Origin: Chloroflexota bacterium
GTDB lineage: Bacteria > Chloroflexota > Anaerolineae > Aggregatilineales > Phototrophicaceae
Direction: 5' to 3'
NCBI GenBank assembly: GCA_026713245.1
Contig: JAPOOU010000144.1
Coordinates: 1-54,089, forward strand
Length of the DNA stretch: 54,089 nucleotides
Part shown: in pieces, positions 9,419 to 19,420 of the stretch
Layout: each line of letters begins with the position of its first letter
Numbering within the stretch: position 1 is the first letter of the stretch
Made by a program: the position numbers and the translations under genes
The notes under the pieces: model-generated
The model's input: only the letters and a program-made list of their open reading frames with translations
Told to the model about the DNA's origin: nothing
Databases searched by the model: none

Positions 9419-10699
9419 CTAGCAGCCGCCGCGCCTTAAGATGTACGCTGCGGTCGCACCGTGATTGTCGCCCTCATTGGTTTCCGACACCTGATTGTGG
9501 ATATCGAGGAACAGATTCACGTGATGCTCTTCCTCAACATATTGGTTCTGTGTCAGGCGTCCGAAAGCGGACCTTGACTGGCCAGCGGGAATCGGAGGGT
9601 AGCCGATCTGCGTGGTTACTTGCCCTTCGCCGGTACCCCTGCGTGAGTCTCTAACTTCGACGTTGAATCCCCCAGAATCGCCATTGCCATTGTTGTGGAT
9701 CATGACGTGAATGGTGTAAGTCTCGTTGCAAATCGCTGGGTGAGGCTCCATCCGTATCTCGCCAAAGACCAGGTTGGGGCCGCTGGCGGGCGCGGCGGGC
9801 GCGGCGGGCGGCGCTTCTACCGGTATCGCCGTCGGTATGGGAATCGGCGTCGGTGGCAATGGAGGCGGCGCGATGCGCTCCAGATTACTCAGATCGCCTT
9901 CAGCCCTGACGATGTTTGGATGTATGAATCCGCGGGCTCCATTGTCCAGCTCGATGAAGTACCAACTGGTGCCGCGGCTGCTAGTGCCAAGGATTTTGGC
10001 GCTTTTCCCCTCGAGCAAGAATCCGACGACCTGATACAAGGTATTGTCTCCGGCGCGGACATTGCTATTGACCTGAGCGACCACGCGCGGCGAATCGTCG
10101 AGGGCCTCATCAACGGGTTCTGATTCTTGCTCGGCGGTCGGATCTTGCGGCTCCTCAACTTGCGGCTCCTCAACTTGCGGCTGCTCAACTTCCGGCTGCT
10201 CCTCAACTTCCGTCTGCATCTCAACTTCCGTCTGCGTCGTTTCTTCAACAAAGGGCGGCGGATTGTTCTCGACGCGGATCGGGCTTAGACGCACGTATTG
10301 AGGACCGTCCCCAGTGTTAATTTTCAAGCGCAACTCGTAAAGACCGTCACGCGCCATCATCGTATTCCAGGTACCGAGAATATCGTCGACGACGCTCAAA
10401 CGCTGCGGTACAGTTCCCGGTGACCACGGTTCTTCTGGCTGGTCGTCCGTATCCATCTTGTCGACAATCAGTGGACGGAATTCGACGAAAAAGCTCAAGA
10501 TATTCGGCAGGTTCACCGTACCGCGAATATCAACGCTGTCGCGCACCACATATACCGGGGGCGGGAAGCTGATGTTCACGTCGGGGTTCACCATCATTTC
10601 GTCGTACGGTTCAATCACGCTGTTGCCGTCCTGTCCTAGCGCCAGGGGAACCAACAGCAACATTACGATTATCAGGAATCCTGGAAACCTTGCTCGCAT
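9419..10699 (-). CDS. secreted protein with bacterial SH3 and CARDB-like domains
   Basis: Signal peptide MRARFPGFLIIVMLLLVPLALGQ; SH3b VNSNVRAGDNTLYQVVGFLLEGKSAKILGTSSRGTSWYFIELDNGARGFIH; C-terminal CARDB-like YTIHVMIHNNGNGDSGGFNVEVR; Glu/Gln/Pro-rich repeat linker. Confidence 0.78.
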   Translation of the reverse strand: MRARFPGFLIIVMLLLVPLALGQDGNSVIEPYDEMMVNPDVNISFPPPVYVVRDSVDIRGTVNLPNILSFFVEFRPLIVDKMDTDDQPEEPWSPGTVPQRLSVVDDILGTWNTMMARDGLYELRLKINTGDGPQYVRLSPIRVENNPPPFVEETTQTEVEMQTEVEEQPEVEQPQVEEPQVEEPQDPTAEQESEPVDEALDDSPRVVAQVNSNVRAGDNTLYQVVGFLLEGKSAKILGTSSRGTSWYFIELDNGARGFIHPNIVRAEGDLSNLERIAPPPLPPTPIPIPTAIPVEAPPAAPAAPASGPNLVFGEIRMEPHPAICNETYTIHVMIHNNGNGDSGGFNVEVRDSRRGTGEGQVTTQIGYPPIPAGQSRSAFGRLTQNQYVEEEHHVNLFLDIHNQVSETNEGDNHGATAAYILRRGGC

Positions 10700-11044
10700 T
10701 ACTTCACCTCCTGAGAAATAGGCTTAAACCGCCCGGAACATGTCCGTTCGCCAAGTGACGCATCAAGCACGTTGGCCGGATTATCGTTACTGGCGCCGAC
10801 TGGCAATAGATCATAAGCGCGGTCTACTGTTGGCAAGCCTTTATCTTTGCACAATTTATGATAAACCGAAACGAGATTAGCTGCCCGCCGCATTGCCTAC
10901 GAATCCGCATCGGAGTTCATAATTAAGACTATTGATCTTGTTGAATTCAGGGCGCCTGCCAAAGCCAGAGACCCTTTGTCAGGATCTCATCATAGCCCTA
11001 AAAGATGATACAATAACCGCCATTGATCACTGTGCAGGGCGACT

Positions 11045-11782
11045 ATGGAACCCGTTGTCATAGTTCGTATTCAAGATCTGCTGAAGACATATACTGAAGG
11101 CGGCCACCGACGCCTCGTGTTCAATTGCGTCAATATCGAAATTGTCCAAGGCGAGTTCTTTGTCATGCTCGGCAAGAGCGGCAGCGGCAAGAGTACCTTG
11201 CTCAACATGCTAAGCGGCATCGACAGTCCCGATGACGGTCGAGTGCTGATCGACGGCGTCGATATCACGGGAATGAGTGATACGCAACAGACACTGTTCC
11301 GCCGCGACTATATCGGCATCATATTCCAGTTCTTCAATTTGATACCGATGCTTACAGTCTTGGAAAACATCACGCTGCCCCAGGAACTCCGTCGCGACCG
11401 CAGCAAGGAGAATGAAATGCGCGCCCGCGCATTGCTCGAACGCGTTGGCCTGGCGGACCGCGCGGATTCCTTCCCGGACAAGCTCAGTGGCGGCGAGCAG
11501 CAACGTGTTGCCATCGCCCGCGCGCTGGTACACGAACCGAAGGTATTGCTGGCGGACGAGCCAACCGGCAATCTCGACGAAGATACCGGGCAACAGATCT
11601 TGCAGCTCTTGCTAGAACTGACGCGAGAAGCGGGCAAGACCTTGATCATGGCGACCCACAATCCGGAGATTGTGCCCTTCGCCGATCGTGTCTGCCGCAT
11701 TCACGAGGGACGGCTCTACGTCAGCGACAGCCACGCTTTTGATAGCATGTCGGGACCTGTCGAGATGGCCGTCGAGGGCTAA
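11045..11782 (+). CDS. ABC transporter ATP-binding protein (LolD/MacB type)
   Basis: Walker [13 protein letters not shown], signature [15 protein letters not shown], Walker [14 protein letters not shown]-loop MATHN. Confidence 0.9.
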   Translation: MEPVVIVRIQDLLKTYTEGGHRRLVFNCVNIEIVQGEFFVMLGKSGSGKSTLLNMLSGIDSPDDGRVLIDGVDITGMSDTQQTLFRRDYIGIIFQFFNLIPMLTVLENITLPQELRRDRSKENEMRARALLERVGLADRADSFPDKLSGGEQQRVAIARALVHEPKVLLADEPTGNLDEDTGQQILQLLLELTREAGKTLIMATHNPEIVPFADRVCRIHEGRLYVSDSHAFDSMSGPVEMAVEG

Positions 11783-12131
11783 GACATCTTCTGCGCGATG
11801 CAGGATTCCGTTGCATTGCCAGCCAAATTTCATAGAAACTTATGATATGCGATTTGTTAGAGAAAAAGGTACAATATTCTTGAGCGCGAGCGATCGCTGC
11901 CGCCAACGGCGGCGCGTAGCGCTGCTCGGGCAAGCGGAGGAAAACACGGAAATATACGAAGACACGAGCAGTGTACAATCCGGAGTGATACAGTCGATTT
12001 GATGGTAAACCCGAAAAGAGGAATACCGCATTCGCAGACAGTTTTTTGCCGCCCCATATGTTAGTGCCGGTCTGATTATTGAAAGAGTCCCGGGGCATCG
12101 TTTCAACCGAGCAGGCGAAAGGCAGACGCCA

Positions 12132-12572
12132 ATGATCGACCCAGATAGCCCGAACACCGTTCACGTGATCCTTACCGAGTTGCGTGATATCAACAAAGAC
12201 AGGCGGCGCACGGCAGTAATCAAGCTAGGCATGCTTGGTGGCGACAAGGCTGTGCGAACGCTCATGGATATCGTGGAAAACCAGCAAGAAGATTTGATCG
12301 TGCGCGGGCGAGCCGCGCTCATGCTCGGCAAGTTAAGGGACGATCGCGCGGTTACTGCGCTAATCCACGCCCTGGACGCACCCGGGTTTCAGACCCCGTA
12401 CAACGCCGCGATCGCGCTGGGCAAGATCGGTGATCCGCGCGCCATTGATGCTCTTCTCAACTTCGCCGATAGCAGCCGAGACAAGACTAGACAGGCCGCT
12501 CTGCAGGCGCTGCGCCAATTGGGATACGAATTCGAGCGCCCGCTATATGCGGACGGGCAACCCAAGATCTGA
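12132..12572 (+). CDS. HEAT-repeat / PBS-lyase-like repeat protein
   Basis: Repeats such as RGRAALMLGKLRDDRAVTALIHALDAPG / TPYNAAIALGKIGDPRAIDALLNFADSSRDKTRQAALQALRQLG. Confidence 0.78.
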   Translation: MIDPDSPNTVHVILTELRDINKDRRRTAVIKLGMLGGDKAVRTLMDIVENQQEDLIVRGRAALMLGKLRDDRAVTALIHALDAPGFQTPYNAAIALGKIGDPRAIDALLNFADSSRDKTRQAALQALRQLGYEFERPLYADGQPKI

Positions 12573-12649
12573 TTGTCGGCGCGAAGCGCGCGACAAGTTA
12601 ACTGAACCCGGCAGCAGGCCCCCCACATTCGCCGTCGACGGAGAGGCAT

Positions 12650-14182
12650 TTGTCCATTCAGAACAAGCTTGCCCGCCCAAGTTCGCTCCTAGCCCTGTTA
12701 ATGCTGATAGCCTATGGCCTTCGACTGCTCCTGATCATAAACGGCGGACAGCTATTTCATCCGGACGAGCTCCGCTACTACCGCTCCATAGAAACGACAA
12801 AACACATATTCAACGCCGATTTCAAAAATGCCGCCAAGACACTTTTGAAATACGAGTTCCATCAAGGCATTGCGCTTGCCAAGCTCGTCCCGGCACTGTT
12901 TCACCGGCTAATCCACAGCCTTAACCACGACGACAACTTGCTGTGGAAAGATCTATGGCACACGCCACCTCAGAATTTCCGTTTGCCCGCGCTGATCTTT
13001 GCGCTGCCTTCCGTTCTTTGCATTGGCATGATTTATCTGATCGGGCGACAGGCTGGCGCCAATGAAGGCGAAGCGCTATTGAGCGCCTATCTGCTAGCGA
13101 CTTCCCAGTCGTTTTTCTTCTTTGCCAAGCATCTTCTTCCCTATGACATTGCAACTCTCATCGGATTAATCGCCATTTACTTTGCGTTTCGCCTGCGCGG
13201 CTGGCGCATAATGAACGCGTTATTCGTCGGTTGGCTGGCGTTTCTCGTTTTCTGGATTTACAACGGTTACATCACCTTGACCATCACCATAGGCATTTTG
13301 TACTGCGTTCTTTTGGCTGCGGACCCGCGCGACGCCATTCGCAGAGCTATTGGCATGGCGGGCGGCGCCCTGCTGTTTTTCCTCCCGATCGTACTCTTCA
13401 ACCTGGTTATCCTGAACGAAAATGTCGTTCTGCAGATGATGACCTTTTCCGAAACCGTCGATCACGGGTCGTTTTCCGAAGGCCCGATCTTCCCGTTTCT
13501 GTATTTCCGCGATGTTGAAGGCGCAATGAGTATAGTCTGGATATTCGGGCTGGTCTTGGCCGCATGGGCTTGGCGCGGCCGCTGTCTTTCGAATGACCGT
13601 CGGCGCGCCTGGACGTGGTTTGCCTGTCTATTCAGTCTCTATCTGATGCTCTCGCTATTGTCCGCGGGTTTGCAGCTTTTTGTTGTATACGGCCGTGTGG
13701 TACGCTCGCTAGTGCCATTTATCGCACTGGCATGCGCCTATGGCTATTCAGCGTGCTATTTGCGCTTTGGGCGCGGCGTTCTCACATTGTTAGTTGTCGG
13801 CCTTGGCGCCCTGTCGATCGCCAATTTTGTTCCGGCGATCGCGCAGCAGTATCCTTTGGAAGTCGCTTGGGAGGTGTATCAGACTTACGAAGATGTCTCG
13901 TTCGAGACGACCGTTGAAACAAGCGAGAATCCGGTATTCAGTTGGTGGGATCTGCGGCCGGAGGCGCCTGATGCCCGCTACCGATTGTTCAATGCAGCCA
14001 ATTACTACCCGATAGGAGACATCCGCGGCGACCTGCCTGAGGGGAAAATTTTGCTGGAAGTCTCCCATCCCTTCAACTATAAACCGTGGCAATACGAAGG
14101 CATGACCCCGGAAATGCGAGAAATAGTCAACCGGAGCGACTTCAAGATTTGGTTGATCGACACCGAGCCGCCCCCCGATTGA
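12650..14182 (+). CDS. polytopic membrane protein, GT-C/ArnT-PMT-like, paralog 1 of 4
   Basis: Multiple TM helices; N-terminal luminal HPDELRYYR acidic DE motif; conserved C-terminal HPFNYKPWQYEGMTPEMREIVNR shared with neighbours. Confidence 0.7.
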   Translation: MSIQNKLARPSSLLALLMLIAYGLRLLLIINGGQLFHPDELRYYRSIETTKHIFNADFKNAAKTLLKYEFHQGIALAKLVPALFHRLIHSLNHDDNLLWKDLWHTPPQNFRLPALIFALPSVLCIGMIYLIGRQAGANEGEALLSAYLLATSQSFFFFAKHLLPYDIATLIGLIAIYFAFRLRGWRIMNALFVGWLAFLVFWIYNGYITLTITIGILYCVLLAADPRDAIRRAIGMAGGALLFFLPIVLFNLVILNENVVLQMMTFSETVDHGSFSEGPIFPFLYFRDVEGAMSIVWIFGLVLAAWAWRGRCLSNDRRRAWTWFACLFSLYLMLSLLSAGLQLFVVYGRVVRSLVPFIALACAYGYSACYLRFGRGVLTLLVVGLGALSIANFVPAIAQQYPLEVAWEVYQTYEDVSFETTVETSENPVFSWWDLRPEAPDARYRLFNAANYYPIGDIRGDLPEGKILLEVSHPFNYKPWQYEGMTPEMREIVNRSDFKIWLIDTEPPPD

Positions 14183-14397
14183 AGCAGGAATATGGGGCGA
14201 GGGGTGGTTACGCGCGCCGCACTTGGGAGTTATTCACGTAAAGGGAAACATGATCATTGCTCATGCAGTAGAGAATGAAGAGACGGTGTTCGATTGCGTG
14301 CCGAGGAGTAGCAAGTTTCGATTTGCAGCAGGGGCGTGAAGGTTTAATATAGTCAGGTGGGCGAACCAACTGTAGAGCAGCATACACAGGCAACGCT

Positions 14398-15915
14398 ATG
14401 ACCTTGAGTTTGCGCGCGACGCATGCCTTGTCACTAATGATGCTGGCGGCTTACCTGCTGCGTCTGTTACTAATCGTCAACGGCGGCCAATTCTATTTCC
14501 CCGACGAGAGTCGCTATCAACGTCGCTCTGTCAACGCTGCGGAGTCTCTGTTTCAGGCAGACTTTCGCAGCGCAATTGACCAAGTATTGGCCTACGACAA
14601 ACATCACGGTTTTACCGCCGTCGGGCTTGTTCCTGCTATCGTTCATCGCGCGATCTTTTATTTGAACCCGCCGCCCGGCTTTTCCTGGACAACCTACTGG
14701 CTAAGTCGCGACAATGACTATCGTGTCTCGGCGCTGATATTCGCGATTCCTTCGGCGCTTTCAATCGGCTTGATTTACTTGCTTGCGCGTCGAGCCGGCG
14801 CTGGCGAAACTGAAGCGCTGATCGCGGCATTCTTGCTGGCGGCGTCCAACACCTTTTTTATCTTTTCCAAGCACTTCTTGCCCTTGGATTCCTCGCTGCT
14901 GATCGGCCTGGCAGCTCTCTGGCTCGCAATTGACAAGCGCGAAACAAGCCCAAAGCATGCGATTGCGGTTGGAATCGCGACCTTCCTATGCGTATGGGTG
15001 TATTATGGCCATATCACGTTTGTCCTTATGATCGTCATGATCTTCTGTGGTTATTTTGCTCCCAATTTGCGCGCTGCAGCAAGTCGAGCGTTCGGTATGG
15101 CCGCTGGCGCCCTGCTGATAGCGATGCCGTTATTCCTCTATAGCAGCTTTGTCCTTGATATCGACATCGTTTCTGAGGCAATCGAGTTTTCGGAATCTGT
15201 AGCACAAGGCGAGTATTTCGATGGCAGCGTTTTTCCCATTCTGTACTTGGGCAATGCAGAAGCCGGCATCGCCCTGGTTTGGATGATAGGAGTCATCATC
15301 GCGGCTGGTATGCTCGCTCGCCAACCGCGATCACCTGACCTGCAGCGAGTCAAATTGTGGTTCGCTATCCTGATTACTCTGTACTTGCTGATGGTTCTAT
15401 TCTCTGCAGGGTTGCAGATGTTTGTTGTTTACGGCCGTATCGCGCGAACGCTTGTGCCGTTCCTGGTCATGTTAAGCGCGTTTGCACTTACGCCGTGTTT
15501 GATGAGCCGTGGCAAGAAAGCGTTCGCAGTCTTTGTTGGCGTAATCAGCATTCTTGCGCTCGCCAATTTTGTCCCGGCGATCAGACTAGAGTACTTCATT
15601 GAAGTTGCCAAGCGAGCCGAACAGGATTACGGCGAATTGTCATACGAGACAGAGTTGAGCTATCCAGCCTTGCCCTTCGGGGTATATGGAGAAGAGAATC
15701 CGCTTTTGCGCTATAAGCTTCTTAACGCGGGCTACTATTATCCGATAAGCGAACCGCGCGATCTTCCGCAGGGAGAAGTTCTTATGCAGGTCGCGCATCC
15801 CTTCAATCACAGACCCTGGCAATATGAAGGCATGACGCGGGAAATGCGCGAAATCATTAATCGGGATGGATTGTACATCTGGATCATAGACCAGGATTCG
15901 TCGTCCGAAGAGTAG
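14398..15915 (+). CDS. polytopic membrane protein, GT-C/ArnT-PMT-like, paralog 2 of 4
   Basis: FPDESRYQR motif and HPFNHRPWQYEGMTREMREIINRDGLYIWIIDQD tail, aligned end-to-end with paralogs 1, 3 and 4. Confidence 0.7.
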   Translation: MTLSLRATHALSLMMLAAYLLRLLLIVNGGQFYFPDESRYQRRSVNAAESLFQADFRSAIDQVLAYDKHHGFTAVGLVPAIVHRAIFYLNPPPGFSWTTYWLSRDNDYRVSALIFAIPSALSIGLIYLLARRAGAGETEALIAAFLLAASNTFFIFSKHFLPLDSSLLIGLAALWLAIDKRETSPKHAIAVGIATFLCVWVYYGHITFVLMIVMIFCGYFAPNLRAAASRAFGMAAGALLIAMPLFLYSSFVLDIDIVSEAIEFSESVAQGEYFDGSVFPILYLGNAEAGIALVWMIGVIIAAGMLARQPRSPDLQRVKLWFAILITLYLLMVLFSAGLQMFVVYGRIARTLVPFLVMLSAFALTPCLMSRGKKAFAVFVGVISILALANFVPAIRLEYFIEVAKRAEQDYGELSYETELSYPALPFGVYGEENPLLRYKLLNAGYYYPISEPRDLPQGEVLMQVAHPFNHRPWQYEGMTREMREIINRDGLYIWIIDQDSSSEE

Positions 15916-15972
15916 CCCGGCCGATGCGAATTCTCGTATATTGGAGTAATAGTTTTCCTTCAGGAGTCGCAC

Positions 15973-17547
15973 TTGACCAGAGATAGTCATTCTTTGAACG
16001 ATCGTTCAGGATTCTCATCAGCAGCTTTCGTGTTCTGGTCAAAACGCCTTCTTCCTAAGCATGCGCTGCTGATCATCATGCTCGCGGCCTACCTGCTGCG
16101 ATTATTGCTCCTCGCCAACGAGGGACAATTCCGTTTTGTCGACGAAAACCGTTACCGGCGCGCGACACATGCCGCGGATTTGATCTTTCAAGGCGATATC
16201 ACAGGCGCATTTCAAAGCCTGCTCATTTACGGGCAACATCCAGGATTCACAGTCGCTGGCCTTATACCGGCTCTCTTTCATCGCGCGGTTTATCAACTAG
16301 TACCCCCAAGTGACGAGACTTGGGAAGACTATTGGTATAGTCGATATAGCGACTTTCGTATTTCTTCGCTGTTATTCGTCATACCTTCGGTGTTGGCAAT
16401 CGGCGTGATTTATCTCATCGCTCGTCAGGCCGGCGCCCCGGAAAGCGAGGCTTTGCTCGCGGCGTTTATGCTGTCGGCCTGCAACACCTTCTTTATGTAT
16501 TCGCAGCATTTTCTTCCTTACGACATATCGATTCTGTTAGGGCTTTGCGCTCTGTTGCTCGCGATTCGTCCGCACGAACCCGGCTTCAAATATGCGATGG
16601 CAGTCGGTGGTTTGGCATTTCTAACTTTCTGGGTTTATAACGGATATCTCACCTTCGTCATCATGTTGGGCCTGATCTACTGTTTCTTTATCGATCGCGA
16701 TCCTCGTATAGCTATCCTGCGCGCGTTAGGAATGTTGACGGGCGCAGCGGCGATTTTGGCTCCAGTATATTTCTTCAATCTTTTGATCATGGATATAAAC
16801 ATTGTTGACCAGTTGAGCGAATTCTCGGCAACGATCACTCATGGAGAATACGCAGAAGGTATTGTGCTTCCATTCAAGTATTTCGCGCACGCCGAAGGGG
16901 GCATTGCTCTGATTTGGTGCGCGGGCTTGGGGATCGCGGCTTGGAGGATATGGCGTAATCGGACATCAGAGGCAAGGCATCGCGTGTTTTTGTGGATTGC
17001 CTGTCTGCTGCATCTCTATTTTCTGATGTCATTTCTTTCAACTGGCTTAGAAATGTTTGTCGTCTATGGACGGGTCGCGCGTACGATGGTTCCCTTCATA
17101 GTCTTGCTTTGCGCATACGGTTTTGAGCCGCTATTTATACGCTACGGAAGCCGAGCGACAGGGATTTCTGTCGCAGTAGTTAGCTTGTTGGCTCTCGCCA
17201 ATTTCGCCCCTATCATTAGTCTGCATCACTACCGTATGGTGCAACGCCATGTCTACAGCAACTATAAGGGTGTCTCATTTGAGTCAACCTTTGGGCCCGA
17301 TAGCAAAGCCCATGGCTATCGCGGCGCCTATGTACCGACCGAAAGATTCAAACTGGTGAATGCTGGCGTCTTTTATCCAGTCACCGAAATTACCGAGCGC
17401 CCGGCGGGAAAGGTGCTGCTCGAAATCCCACATTACGCGAAAGTCAAGGCTTTGCAATACGAGGGTATGACGGCCGAAGTGAGAGATCTTTTCAACAACA
17501 ACGACCTGAAAATGTGGCTGATCGACACTGAAAACCTGGATGGCTGA
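15973..17547 (+). CDS. polytopic membrane protein, GT-C/ArnT-PMT-like, paralog 3 of 4
   Basis: FVDENRYRR motif; diverged tail ALQYEGMTAEVRDLFNNNDLKMWLIDTE. Confidence 0.7.
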   Translation: MTRDSHSLNDRSGFSSAAFVFWSKRLLPKHALLIIMLAAYLLRLLLLANEGQFRFVDENRYRRATHAADLIFQGDITGAFQSLLIYGQHPGFTVAGLIPALFHRAVYQLVPPSDETWEDYWYSRYSDFRISSLLFVIPSVLAIGVIYLIARQAGAPESEALLAAFMLSACNTFFMYSQHFLPYDISILLGLCALLLAIRPHEPGFKYAMAVGGLAFLTFWVYNGYLTFVIMLGLIYCFFIDRDPRIAILRALGMLTGAAAILAPVYFFNLLIMDINIVDQLSEFSATITHGEYAEGIVLPFKYFAHAEGGIALIWCAGLGIAAWRIWRNRTSEARHRVFLWIACLLHLYFLMSFLSTGLEMFVVYGRVARTMVPFIVLLCAYGFEPLFIRYGSRATGISVAVVSLLALANFAPIISLHHYRMVQRHVYSNYKGVSFESTFGPDSKAHGYRGAYVPTERFKLVNAGVFYPVTEITERPAGKVLLEIPHYAKVKALQYEGMTAEVRDLFNNNDLKMWLIDTENLDG

Positions 17548-17606
17548 CAGAATGTCCCTGGCGCTGTATTGTGAAAACCGAGGCTCTGGATTGGAAGCTC
17601 GATGTA

Positions 17607-17675
17607 ATGGACCATGTGATAATCGTGGATGCCATCCGCGGTCCGTTGGGACACGTTAGTAAAGTCGCGCTATAG
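17607..17675 (+). pseudogene. relic of a thiolase 5' end (22 codons then stop)
   Basis: Translates as MDHVIIVDAIRGPLGHVSKVAL*, matching the N-terminus of the intact thiolase at 19421 (MVEVVIVDAIRSPLGKRNGW). Confidence 0.65.
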
Positions 17676-17712
17676 ATTCGTCAACCCCCACAAAACATAG
17701 CTTCCCGAACTT

Positions 17713-17727
17713 GTTCTAATTTAGAAC
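17713..17727. promoter_or_regulatory. perfect palindrome GTTCTAA-T-TTAGAAC, possible operator
   Basis: 15 bp perfect inverted repeat about 95 bp upstream of paralog 4. Confidence 0.35.
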
Positions 17728-17822
17728 ATAAGTCATTGGCCAGCGCTTGTCGTAATATTTGACTGCTGGTAAAGTGTAAGAATTGACAATAGAGAAGCCT
17801 GTATTGGCGGGACACAGGGACA

Positions 17823-19364
17823 TTGTCTTCGCGGGGGATCTTAAATATATCGATTCGTTTTCGACCCGTCCACGCGCTGCTAATTGTCATGTTCATTGCC
17901 TTCGCGCTAAGGCTGCTCCTGCTTGCCGACGGTGGTCAACGATATTTCCCCGACGAACACCGCTATTATCATTTCACAATTGCTTTCGCTGACACCATAT
18001 TTGAGGGAGACGTATTAAGTGGATTCGGCAGCCTGCTGGAATATCGGACGCATCCCGGCGCATATGCTGCGACAATTATTCCGGCATTCATTCATCGTAT
18101 AGTTTTTGAACTGAGCGCCGACAATGAATTAACTTGGCGAGATTACTGGAAAGATCAAACTGGGGACTTCCGATTTTCCGCGATTTTCTTCGCGATTCCC
18201 TCAGTGCTTTCAATCGGCCTCATTTATTGCATTGCCCTAAGGGCGGGCGCTGATGATTTAGAAGGTCTAATAGCAGCGTTTCTGCTCGCGGCATCCAATT
18301 CCTGGTTTATTTGGTCGCGACATTTTCTCACATACGATGTTTCTATGCTTTTCGCGCTCGCCGCCCTCTACGTCGCTTTGCGTCCGCGTGAGGTAGACCT
18401 TCGAGGCGGGCTTCTGACAGGGTTTTTCCTTTTTTGTGCGTTCTGGATATATACGAATCATGTGTTCCTGGTGTGTACAATCGGATTTTTGTACTGTCTG
18501 CATCTGGCTAGCAATCCACGGGTGATGATCGTAAGGCTATGCTTTGTATCGATCGGCGCCTCGCTACTGCTGATTCCGATTCTGATTTACAACTATGCTG
18601 TCTTGAATATCGATGTATTCGCGGGATTGCTCTCACAGGTGGAGGGGATTACTCAAGGCAGATACGAGGAAGGAGCAGTTCTTCCTTTTATTTATCTTCT
18701 GGAGACGGAAGGCTTGGTATCTCTGGTCTGGGTTCTTGGACTCATGTTGGCGTCCTGGGATGTTTTAAGCCGCCGTCCGAACAGGCGGCGACACCGTATC
18801 ATGCTTTGGCTTGTGGCATTGGTTGTTCTCTACGGACCGATGGCGCTTCTTTCAACAGGACTGCATGTTGTCGTTCTATTTGGACGAACTGTTCGCACAC
18901 TTGTGCCCTTTATCGCGCTGATCTGCGCCTTTGCATTTGCGCCGCTCGCCAAGCGGTGTGGTTACAGGCTAACAGCTTTGAGCGTTGCGGGCATAACCGT
19001 AGTGGCCTTGATGAACTTTATAGGGGTGATTAGCCAGCAGTATCACATGGAGCTGACCCGTCAAGTCCGCGACGAATATGGAGCGGTGTCCCTAACCACA
19101 ACGTTTAGTCCGCCGTCAAGGAGCCATCCATTCAAAAATCCTGTCCTCGAAGGGGCGCGATATGAGTTCGTGAACGCCGGTTATTATTATCCAATTACGG
19201 AAATGACGGACCTCCCGGACGGTAAAGTCCTATTGAAAGTCGCGCATCCCTTCAACTACAAGCCTTGGCAGTACGAGGGCATGACACCTGAAATGCGCGA
19301 AATAATCAATCGTGACGGGCTGTACATGTGGCTCATTGACAAAGGACCTTCCGTAGAAGAGTAG
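17823..19364 (+). CDS. polytopic membrane protein, GT-C/ArnT-PMT-like, paralog 4 of 4
   Basis: FPDEHRYYH motif; HPFNYKPWQYEGMTPEMREIINRDGLYMWLIDKG tail. Confidence 0.7.
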   Translation: MSSRGILNISIRFRPVHALLIVMFIAFALRLLLLADGGQRYFPDEHRYYHFTIAFADTIFEGDVLSGFGSLLEYRTHPGAYAATIIPAFIHRIVFELSADNELTWRDYWKDQTGDFRFSAIFFAIPSVLSIGLIYCIALRAGADDLEGLIAAFLLAASNSWFIWSRHFLTYDVSMLFALAALYVALRPREVDLRGGLLTGFFLFCAFWIYTNHVFLVCTIGFLYCLHLASNPRVMIVRLCFVSIGASLLLIPILIYNYAVLNIDVFAGLLSQVEGITQGRYEEGAVLPFIYLLETEGLVSLVWVLGLMLASWDVLSRRPNRRRHRIMLWLVALVVLYGPMALLSTGLHVVVLFGRTVRTLVPFIALICAFAFAPLAKRCGYRLTALSVAGITVVALMNFIGVISQQYHMELTRQVRDEYGAVSLTTTFSPPSRSHPFKNPVLEGARYEFVNAGYYYPITEMTDLPDGKVLLKVAHPFNYKPWQYEGMTPEMREIINRDGLYMWLIDKGPSVEE

Positions 19365-19420
19365 CCAAGCCGCTGGGCAACTGGTATATTGCTTTCAACT
19401 GTAGCGGGGAGGGAAACTCT

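Noticed and set aside
10125-10260. Short-period repeats as a possible CRISPR-like array
   Set aside because: They encode the in-frame VEEPQ-type low-complexity linker of the SH3b/CARDB protein; no spacers.
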